Assembly: GCA_044228695.1 (NCBI GenBank)
Contig: JBGAUK010000137.1
Span: 1 to 5,192 of the forward strand
Source of the DNA: M0108 sp044228695
GTDB lineage: Bacteria > Pseudomonadota > Gammaproteobacteria > Chromatiales > Chromatiaceae
Reading direction: 5' to 3'
DNA length: 5,192 nucleotides
Each line of letters begins with the position of its first letter. Positions within the stretch are counted from its first letter, which is position 1. Both the position numbers and the translations under genes were made by a program. Shown one piece after another: positions 1 through 4,675 of this stretch. The notes under the pieces are model-generated. The model searched no databases, had not been told where the DNA came from, and worked only from the letters and a program-made list of their open reading frames with translations.

Positions 1-132
1 CCTTAGTTCAACCGCCAGCCGCCAGCCGCGGTTGGCGGCCAGGTGTGCAAGTCATCCTCCCCCCTTTGACGCCCTAAAAAATTGCCCAAAGGCCCACCCC
101 CGTCGCGGTCAGCATCCGTGCGACCCGGGGAC
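1..132. other. Non-coding flank with GC-rich hairpin
   Basis: I see no credible gene in this stretch. A hairpin can form from GCCGCCAGCC (18-27) and GGTTGGCGGC (30-39), ten pairs including one G-T wobble, with a two-base loop. Nearer the minus-strand gene that ends at 133, a run of six A's (76-81) reads as six T's in that gene's direction. The short GCC/GGC element just before it is too weak to call a clear intrinsic terminator. Termination of the minus-strand transcript somewhere in this flank is plausible but not shown. Confidence 0.4.
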
Positions 133-402
133 TTAGGGCTGGGCCGGAGGCTGTTCCTCGGCCACCATCTCCTGGATGATTTTTTCGCCCTTTTGCCTTT
201 TGGCCGTGACGACCTTCAACTGCTTGGCGAGCTTATTGCGGGCCTTGTCGCCCTGATCCCCGGCCAGGCGGGTCTCCAGTTCCGTCTGGCGCGCCTGGAG
301 GCGGGCAACGGCCTCCTCCATGCAGACCTTCTTGTTTTTGCATTTGCGTTTGCCGAGGTCGAACAGGTCGGCTACCTGTTTGAGGAATTTCTTTACCGCC
401 AT
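133..402 (-). CDS. Small lysine-rich coiled-coil protein, function unknown
   Basis: This is an 89-residue protein that I do not recognise as a named family. It starts with ATG at 402-400, preceded by a good Shine-Dalgarno GAGGGAG (418-412) nine bases away, and it ends in TAA. The N-terminus (residues 1-16) is a short amphipathic stretch. A basic patch with two cysteines, Cys21 and Cys27, follows (C-x5-C, with five lysines between residues 18 and 25). From about residue 28 to 80 the sequence is rich in Glu, Lys, Gln, Ala and Leu with no helix breakers apart from a Gly-Asp-Gln-Gly turn near 48-51, so it is probably a helical hairpin or coiled coil. The tail is Gln/Pro-rich. There is no signal peptide or membrane segment. 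It lies downstream of the broken Na/Pi transporter on the same strand. The strong ribosome site and sensible composition support a real gene; its role is unknown. Confidence 0.65.
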   Translation of the reverse strand: MAVKKFLKQVADLFDLGKRKCKNKKVCMEEAVARLQARQTELETRLAGDQGDKARNKLAKQLKVVTAKRQKGEKIIQEMVAEEQPPAQP

Positions 403-476
403 TTTCGGATACTCCCTCGATAGGGTAAGAGCTGCCGCGGCGGCAACTTGCCCCCGTCCTTTGCCAGGATACCGGG
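403..476. other. Minus-strand leader of the small coiled-coil gene
   Basis: This short spacer separates the end of the transporter remnant from the start of the small minus-strand gene. It contains that gene's ribosome-binding site (GAGGGAG read on the minus strand, 412-418) and a GC-rich TGCCG/CGGCA mini-hairpin around 432-444. No convincing promoter hexamers are visible in it. Confidence 0.4.
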
Positions 477-812
477 TTAGCTTGGTTGGCGCATCAGGTC
501 GTTCAGCTCCTCCTTGTCCAGTTCCATGTCACGCGCCGCTTGCTGCATGCCCAGGTCTCGGGGGCCGAAGAGGCTTTCGCCAGCCGCGATGAGGTTACGC
601 GCCACATCGTAGGCTTAGCTGTCCAGACCGGCGAGAATGTAGCCCAGGCCCTTGGCGGCCTTGGCATTCTGACTGGACTGCATGATGCTGGTGGAGACGA
701 TGCCAAAGGCCATGCTCTTCCACAGCTTGTCGGTCGTGAGCTTGAGGATTTTCTCCAGGATGCCGCCGGTGAAGGCCTTGAAGCCATCTTCCAAAAAGAG
801 CATGCCAAACTT
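477..812 (-). pseudogene. Degraded Na/Pi cotransporter (PF02690-type) remnant
   Basis: In one minus-strand frame, residues read from about 809 downward as FGMLFLEDGFKAFTGGILEK, then a helix and FGIVSTSIMQSS. This matches my recollection of the first repeat of Na+/phosphate cotransporters (NptA/YjbB/PhoU-linked family), including the QSS signature. The sequence then jumps at about 670-676 to AKAAKGLGYILAGL, which resembles a later part of the same family. An in-frame TAA (615-617) follows, after which the same frame continues for 45 sensible residues (AYDVARNLIAAGESLF, then an acidic helical tail) to a second stop at 477-479. An intact member has several hundred residues, so the N-terminus and one or two internal blocks are lost. 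No Shine-Dalgarno precedes the only internal ATG (801-803). Assignment of the first half is fairly strong; that the tail belongs to the same parent gene is inference. It sits beside the Pst operon, which also transports phosphate. Confidence 0.65.
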
Positions 813-902
813 GATACAACGCAGGGGTGTGGAAGGTCGCCCGTTGTCAGCCCGGGCGGGGTGAGACGGAAAGACCCATCCGGTATCTTTCTTTCTCGGC
901 GG

Positions 903-932
903 TTAACAAAGGCTTCACCGCAATGCAATAAT
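903..932 (+). promoter_or_regulatory. Candidate sigma70 promoter for the membrane-protein gene
   Basis: TTAACA (903-908) matches the -35 consensus at five of six positions. AATAAT (927-932) matches the -10 consensus at five of six, with an 18-base spacer. Transcription would begin near 939-940, leaving a leader of about 25 bases before the ATG at 964. This is a pattern match only. The local sequence is more AT-rich than its surroundings, which adds modest support. Confidence 0.45.
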
Positions 933-963
933 ATCCGTCAATCGCATCCTTGAAAATATCACC

Positions 964-1443
964 ATGTCTGTCAATCATCCCCGCTTCACCATCAGTCCGG
1001 AGAGCCTGCGGGAGCGCAGCCGCAACATTGCTTATGGCCTGGTCCTGAGTATTGGCCTGGCGTCGCTGGTTTACTGGGGCCATATTCAGTTCCCCAAGAG
1101 CTTTAACAATACCCTCCTCGTCTCCGTCGTCCTCTTCGTGGTTGCGGCCAACCTGATCAACTATGTCCGTCATCGCCGCTATCTGCGGCTGGTCAAGGAT
1201 CACTGGATCGAGATCCAGCCTGAGCGGGTGCGCTTTCATGCCGCTGGCACCATCACCGAACTGGACCTGGAGGATGTCGCCGCCGTCAATGTCTATCGCC
1301 GGCGCGGCGTGCCACGCCATGTTCAGATTATGCGTAAGGATAACCGGGGTATCCGTCTGGAAGGCTACGGTGACATGGAGGGCCTGGTTCGAGCCCTCAA
1401 GGCCCGGATACCCGCCGCTCACCTGGTTGATCGTGGCGCTTGA
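964..1443 (+). CDS. Two-TM membrane protein with cytosolic tail, function unknown
   Basis: This 159-residue protein is not one I can name. Residues 1-21 are polar and basic. Two hydrophobic segments follow, at about 22-41 and 49-67, separated by a short loop. An Arg-rich stretch (RHRRYLR, 69-75) comes next, which by the positive-inside rule places both termini in the cytoplasm. Residues 76-152 alternate polar and hydrophobic positions (for example HWIEIQPERVRF and ITELDLEDVAAVNVYRR) and end in a helix (MEGLVRALKARI). That layout resembles small bacterial membrane proteins with a PH-like beta domain, but this is inference. The start is the first ATG in the frame after a plausible promoter; no good Shine-Dalgarno precedes it, so the start is less certain than the gene. 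The minus-strand frame across this region is a shadow. It ends 28 bases before a strong hairpin and looks monocistronic, separate from pst. Confidence 0.75.
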   Translation: MSVNHPRFTISPESLRERSRNIAYGLVLSIGLASLVYWGHIQFPKSFNNTLLVSVVLFVVAANLINYVRHRRYLRLVKDHWIEIQPERVRFHAAGTITELDLEDVAAVNVYRRRGVPRHVQIMRKDNRGIRLEGYGDMEGLVRALKARIPAAHLVDRGA

Positions 1444-1471
1444 GGGCGACGACTAACCTACCCCAAGGTTG

Positions 1472-1500
1472 ATCACCTGGGCATACGATGCCCAGGTGAT
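1472..1500. terminator. Perfect 13-bp inverted repeat, 3-base loop (terminator-like)
   Basis: ATCACCTGGGCAT (1472-1484) and ATGCCCAGGTGAT (1488-1500) are exact reverse complements separated by ACG. The element lies 28 bases after the stop of the membrane-protein gene. It would form a very stable RNA hairpin in either direction. No proper U-tract follows (only GTCCTTT), so it may act as a Rho-assisted or 3'-end-protecting structure, or as a protein-binding palindrome, not as a classical intrinsic terminator. Confidence 0.55.
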
Positions 1501-1513
1501 GTCCTTTCGCGAG

Positions 1514-1530
1514 CGAGCCTGGCAGGCTCG
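1514..1530. repeat. Second short hairpin, 7-bp stem
   Basis: CGAGCCT (1514-1520) pairs perfectly with AGGCTCG (1524-1530) across a GGC loop, 13 bases after the larger inverted repeat. The self-complementary TCGCGA (1507-1512) lies between them. Together they make a tandem hairpin block between two plus-strand genes. No U-tract follows. Confidence 0.4.
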
Positions 1531-1554
1531 ACGCCGCGCATCAACCCAGCATCA

Positions 1555-1572
1555 TCGTCAAAAAATCATCAC
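1555..1572 (+). promoter_or_regulatory. Candidate Pho box upstream of pstS
   Basis: PhoB sites are tandem CTGTCAT-like repeats with an 11-base period and an A-rich four-base spacer. Here TCGTCAA (1555-1561), AAAA (1562-1565) and TCATCAC (1566-1572) give that 7-4-7 layout, with cores GTCA and ATCA exactly 11 bases apart. A weak -10-like TAATCT lies at 1580-1585. The site is about 100 bases before the pstS start. The match to the outer bases of each repeat is imperfect, so this is a candidate only. Confidence 0.4.
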
Positions 1573-1587
1573 TCACGCGTAATCTTG

Positions 1588-1615
1588 CTGTCATGGGTGT
1601 TCGTCAATCTGTAAG
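1588..1615 (+). promoter_or_regulatory. Second Pho-box-like cluster (CTGTCAT … GTCA … CTGTAAG)
   Basis: CTGTCAT at 1588-1594 is an exact match to a Pho half-site, followed by GTCA (1603-1606) and CTGTAAG (1609-1615). The spacing is 13 bases between the two GTCA cores and 21 bases from CTGTCAT to CTGTAAG, not the ideal 11. A possible -10, TACCAT, lies at 1644-1649. This could be the real operator, or an extra weak repeat extending the better-spaced one upstream. Confidence 0.35.
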
Positions 1616-1661
1616 CGAATCACGCTCCGCTTACCGACGAACTTACCATCGTGAAAACGAT

Positions 1662-1667
1662 AGAGGG
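1662..1667 (+). promoter_or_regulatory. Ribosome-binding site that sets the pstS start
   Basis: AGAGGG lies six bases before GTG 1674 and nine before TTG 1677, but 15 before ATG 1683. It therefore favours the GTG (or TTG) start over the ATG. It also rules out the far-upstream in-frame ATG at 1593, which lies inside the Pho-box-like cluster and would put 27 polar residues before the signal peptide. Confidence 0.6.
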
Positions 1668-1673
1668 CATAAC

Positions 1674-2552
1674 GTGTTGAAGATGAATCCGCTTTTGGCC
1701 GTTTCCATTGCCACCGCCATCTCCCTGGCCGCTGGCAACGCGCAGGCGCGCACCGAAATCCAGAACAAGGGATCGGATACCCTGGTCAATGTGGCCCAGA
1801 CCTTCGCCGAGGAGTACGCCAAGATCAACCCGGAGGTAGCCATCGCGGTTTCCGGTGGCGGCTCGGGCACCGGTATCGCCGCCATGATCAATGGTACCGT
1901 CGACATCGCCAACTCCAGCCGCAAGATGAAGGACAAGGAGATCAAGCAAGCCCAGGAACGGGGGCAAAACCCCATCGAACACGTCGTGGGTTATGACGCC
2001 CTGGCCATCTATGTGAACAAGAACAATCCCGCCAGTACCATGACCATCGCCGATCTGGCCAAGATCTATGGGCGCGATGGTAGCGCAACCCAATGGAAGG
2101 ATCTCGGCATCCAGGTACCGGGCTGCGACTCGGGCGAGATCGTGGTCGTCAGCCGCCAGAACAACTCCGGCACCTACGCCTATTTCCAGGAGCACGTCCT
2201 GGGCGAGAAGGGCAAGTTCCGCCTGGGCACCCTGGATATGCACGGTTCCAAGGACGTGGTGGACCTGGTGGAGAAGACCCCCTGCGCCATCGGCTATAGC
2301 GGTCTGGCCTATGCCACGGATCACGTGAAAACGGTCTGCATGGCCATGGAGCCCGGCAAGCCCTGCGTCATGCCCTCGGAAGACGCCGCCCTGGACGGGT
2401 CCTACCCCATCGCCCGCCCCCTCTTCATGTACACCAATGGCGAGCCTCAGGGTGAAATCAAGAAGTATCTGGATTGGATCATGAGCGACGCGGGTCAATG
2501 CCTGGTGGCCAAGGAAGGTTATGCCCCAGTGCGCAAGATCGCTTGCAAATAA
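1674..2552 (+). CDS. pstS: Phosphate-binding periplasmic protein PstS
   Basis: This is the substrate-binding protein of the high-affinity phosphate ABC transporter. It captures phosphate in the periplasm and delivers it to PstC/PstA. From the chosen GTG start it has 292 residues. Residues 1-25 form a Sec signal peptide with a short Lys-containing n-region, a hydrophobic core and an AQA cleavage site, with no lipobox. The mature protein opens with GSDTL (33-37), then SGGGSGTG (60-67) and VDIANSSR (76-83). SRQNNSGTY (160-168) follows, where Arg161 and Ser165-Gly166-Thr167 correspond to the phosphate-contacting R-x3-SGT of PstS. The C-terminus (GYAPVRKI) is typical. Six cysteines (151, 204, 222, 231, 276, 291) all lie in the mature part, suggesting disulfides. 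It heads the operon behind candidate Pho boxes, so induction by phosphate starvation is likely. phoU follows after a 93-base spacer with secondary structure. The identification is secure; the exact start is slightly less so. Confidence 0.95.
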   Translation: MLKMNPLLAVSIATAISLAAGNAQARTEIQNKGSDTLVNVAQTFAEEYAKINPEVAIAVSGGGSGTGIAAMINGTVDIANSSRKMKDKEIKQAQERGQNPIEHVVGYDALAIYVNKNNPASTMTIADLAKIYGRDGSATQWKDLGIQVPGCDSGEIVVVSRQNNSGTYAYFQEHVLGEKGKFRLGTLDMHGSKDVVDLVEKTPCAIGYSGLAYATDHVKTVCMAMEPGKPCVMPSEDAALDGSYPIARPLFMYTNGEPQGEIKKYLDWIMSDAGQCLVAKEGYAPVRKIACK

Positions 2553-2570
2553 CCGCTTGACGCCCTTTGG

Positions 2571-2610
2571 CGGTGGGTGCCCGGTGGGTGCCCCTGCCCC
2601 CCTGGGACCC
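2571..2610 (+). repeat. Intercistronic tandem repeat and stem-loop (pstS-phoU)
   Basis: CGGTGGGTGCC occurs twice in direct succession (2571-2581 and 2582-2592). The second copy can fold with a downstream segment: GGGT (2586-2589) with ACCC (2607-2610), and CCC (2591-2593) with GGG (2604-2606), leaving one bulged G and a ten-base loop. TTTGTTAT follows. A smaller alternative stem, CGCC/GGCG (2561-2564/2569-2572), precedes it. Such structures behind a binding-protein gene often limit expression of downstream genes or protect the upstream mRNA; that role here is inferred. Confidence 0.4.
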
Positions 2611-2645
2611 TTTGTTATCCGATCTCGCCTGGCGGAGCCGCACTC

Positions 2646-3728
2646 ATGTCACATTACGAAGAGCGTCTCGAAAGAGACCTGTCCCGCATCAAGCAACATT
2701 TGGCCATCCTGGCCCAGCGCGTTGAAGACGCCATTGGTGATGCGCTTCACGCCCTGCTGAGCGGAAACGACAAAATCGCCCATATGACCGTCTTGGGGGA
2801 TCAGTCCATCAACCGCGCCAGCCGCGCCCTGGATCGCATGTGTCAAGGCTTTATCGCCCTGCATCTGCCGAGCGCCGGGCATCTTCGCCTCATGTCCGCC
2901 ATCATTCGCGCCAACCTGGGGCTGGAGCGGATCGGCGACTATGCCGCGACCATCTGTCGGGAATCCGTGCAACTCGCGGTCCGTCCCCAGGGCACGGTCG
3001 CCCGGGAGCTGGAACTCATGGCGGGCGAGTCGCGGCAGATGCTCAAGCAGTCCATTGCCGCCTTCCTCGCCGGTAACGCGGAACAGGCCAAGGCGACCAT
3101 GACCATGGCCGATCAGGTGGCCAGGACCTTCGATACGGTGTTCGCCGACCTGGTGGGCGAAGGCGATCGGCTGGGCGTCAAGGACCTGTTCGCCTATCTG
3201 GTCATCTTCAACATGCTGGAGCGGGTCTCGGACCAGGCGAAGAACCTGTGCGAGGAGGCCGTCTTCGCCTCGACGGGGGAGGGCAAGCCTCCCAAGGTCT
3301 TCCACATCCTCTTCCTGGATGAGGACAACAGTCTGCTAGGCCCCCTGGCCGTCGCTATTGCCCGCAAGAACTTCCCAGGCGCGGGTGACTATCAGAGTGC
3401 TGGCCGTCAGGCCGCCAGTCTGGCCCCGTCCCTGGTGGAATTCCTGCTGGAACGAGGCATCGATCTCAGTCACCATCAGCCCCGGGCACTAGACCTGACC
3501 CATCAGGAACTCTCTGACTTCAATGTTATCGTCAGTCTGCAGGGACCCGCCAGGTCCTACCTGGAAAGTATCCCCTTTCATACCGCGATCCTGGATTGGG
3601 ATGTTGGCCCGATACCCCGGGATTTGCCGGCGGATCAGCTTCGCCAGTATTACGAGACCTGTTATCGGGAGATCGCCGTCCAGGTGAGCAACCTGATGGC
3701 CATCCTCGGCGGCGAGGAGGCATCCTGA
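2646..3728 (+). CDS. phoU: PhoU fused to an inactive LMW-phosphatase/ArsC-like domain
   Basis: This is a 360-residue PhoU, against roughly 220-240 for the usual protein. Residues 1-210 carry the two helical PhoU repeats with their acidic metal-site motifs LERIGDYA (93-100, E94/D98) and LERVSDQAKNL (191-201, E192/D196). PhoU connects the Pst transporter to the PhoR sensor and limits phosphate uptake. Residues 216-355 match the low-molecular-weight tyrosine phosphatase/ArsC fold. They contain a first strand and P-loop (VFHILFLDEDNSLLGPLAVAI, beginning at 218), an SAG motif (251-253), ERGIDLSHHQPRAL (269-282), and an LDWDVGP loop (316-322) before the last helix. In the P-loop the usual C-x5-R is replaced by Asp225 and Leu231, so phosphatase or arsenate reductase activity is not expected. 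I chose ATG 2646 because GGAG (2634-2637) lies eight bases ahead and MSHYEERLERDL is a standard PhoU beginning; the GTG at 2577 would add a Pro/Gly/Cys-rich leader over the repeat. pstC follows one base later. Confidence 0.92.
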   Translation: MSHYEERLERDLSRIKQHLAILAQRVEDAIGDALHALLSGNDKIAHMTVLGDQSINRASRALDRMCQGFIALHLPSAGHLRLMSAIIRANLGLERIGDYAATICRESVQLAVRPQGTVARELELMAGESRQMLKQSIAAFLAGNAEQAKATMTMADQVARTFDTVFADLVGEGDRLGVKDLFAYLVIFNMLERVSDQAKNLCEEAVFASTGEGKPPKVFHILFLDEDNSLLGPLAVAIARKNFPGAGDYQSAGRQAASLAPSLVEFLLERGIDLSHHQPRALDLTHQELSDFNVIVSLQGPARSYLESIPFHTAILDWDVGPIPRDLPADQLRQYYETCYREIAVQVSNLMAILGGEEAS

Positions 3729-3729
3729 T

Positions 3730-4671
3730 ATGGCCGACACTAGGGGTGCCCTGGGCATGCCCACCGCCAGGGTGGGCGACTTCGACCGCCGGGATCTCGA
3801 CTGGTACATCGACAAGGCCATTGGGGCCCTGGTCTTTGTCTGCGGTTTCTCGGCGATTATCTTTGTGCTGGGGATCTTTCTCTTTGTTACCAAGGAGGGG
3901 ATCGGCTTCATATTTGAGCGGCTCGATTTCCGGGAATTCTTCCTCACGCCCTACTGGTTCCCCAGCGACCCAGACGCGCCCGAATACGGCATTCTGGCCC
4001 TGATCGCCGGTACCGCCAGCGTCACGGGTCTGGCGATGCTGGTAGCCATCCCCTTTTCTTTGGGGGCCGCCATTTATATTGCGGAGTTCGCGACCGGCAA
4101 GACCCGCGAGGCCCTCAAGGTGTTGGTGGAATTGCTGGCCGCCATCCCCTCCGTGGTCTGGGGCTTCATTGGCCTGGTCATCATGAACCCCTTGATCATC
4201 GCGGTATTCAACGTCCCCGTCGGGCTCAATGTCCTCAACGCGGGCATTATTCTTGGCTTGATGGCGGCGCCCATCATGACCTCCATCGCGGAGGATGCCC
4301 TCAAGGCCGTGCCCGATCGTTACCGCGAGGCGGCGGAGGCCATGGGGGCTACCCGCTGGCAGGTAATTTTCAAGGTTGTACTACCGGCGGCCAAGACCGG
4401 GCTGCTGGGTGGCGTGCTGCTGGGTGTCGGCCGGGGCTTTGGCGAGACCATGGCGGTGCTGATGTCCACGGGTCATGCGGTCAATATCCCCGGCAGTGTC
4501 TTCGATTCGGTACGAGCCCTGACGGCCACCATTGCGGCCGAGTTGGGAGAGGCGGCGGTGGGGGAGGAACACTATCAGGTGCTGTTTACCATCGGCATCT
4601 TCCTCTTCCTCATTACCTTCATCATCAACCTGACCGCCGATCTCATCGTGCGCGGCATCCGCAAGGGGTAA
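3730..4671 (+). CDS. pstC: Phosphate ABC transporter permease PstC
   Basis: This is one of the two inner-membrane channel subunits of the Pst transporter, expected to pair with PstA and to couple to the ATPase PstB. Its 313 residues are a normal length. A polar N-terminus of about 28 residues precedes the first membrane helix (about 30-54). Further helices follow at roughly 88-118, 130-160, 168-186, 224-246 and 284-305, giving the usual six. The periplasmic loop after the first helix includes the LTPYWFPS segment (72-79). The cytoplasmic coupling loop is clear: REAAEAMGATRWQVI (199-213), then VLPAAKTGL (217-225), fitting the EAA-x3-G-x(n)-LP signature. FGETMAV (237-243) is a further family hallmark. 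Shine-Dalgarno GAGGAGG (3714-3720), inside the end of phoU, lies nine bases before the ATG. The stop of phoU is one base upstream, so translation is probably coupled. The call is secure. Confidence 0.95.
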   Translation: MADTRGALGMPTARVGDFDRRDLDWYIDKAIGALVFVCGFSAIIFVLGIFLFVTKEGIGFIFERLDFREFFLTPYWFPSDPDAPEYGILALIAGTASVTGLAMLVAIPFSLGAAIYIAEFATGKTREALKVLVELLAAIPSVVWGFIGLVIMNPLIIAVFNVPVGLNVLNAGIILGLMAAPIMTSIAEDALKAVPDRYREAAEAMGATRWQVIFKVVLPAAKTGLLGGVLLGVGRGFGETMAVLMSTGHAVNIPGSVFDSVRALTATIAAELGEAAVGEEHYQVLFTIGIFLFLITFIINLTADLIVRGIRKG

Positions 4672-4675
4672 CGAG

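Noticed and set aside
503..928. Minus-strand frame of 141 codons in the same region
   Set aside because: The Ser/Pro/Arg/Trp-rich translation is an off-frame reading of the remnant, whose true frame is the one with FKAFTGG and STSIMQSS.
486..953. Plus-strand frame of 155 codons across the transporter remnant
   Set aside because: It overlaps minus-strand sequence with recognisable Na/Pi cotransporter segments; no Shine-Dalgarno or recognisable domain was seen.
847..1422. Minus-strand frame of 191 codons opposite the membrane-protein gene
   Set aside because: Its composition is that of an antisense shadow. The plus strand gives two clear membrane helices and a plausible promoter.
1593..1673. 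Upstream ATG start for pstS adding 27 residues
   Set aside because: It would place a polar extension ahead of a normal signal peptide and overlaps Pho-box-like sequence. The ribosome site at 1662-1667 points to GTG 1674.
1620..2498. Long minus-strand open frame (292 codons) opposite pstS
   Set aside because: It mirrors the GC-rich codon pattern of pstS, is full of His/Gly/Asp/Gln runs typical of antisense frames, and has no ribosome site or family motif.
2577..2645. Upstream GTG start for phoU adding 23 residues
   Set aside because: The added residues are Pro/Gly/Cys-rich and translated from the intercistronic repeat and stem-loop. ATG 2646 has a Shine-Dalgarno and a typical PhoU N-terminus.
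2649..3305. Minus-strand frame of 218 codons opposite phoU
   Set aside because: It is antisense to the PhoU helices with no independent coding evidence.
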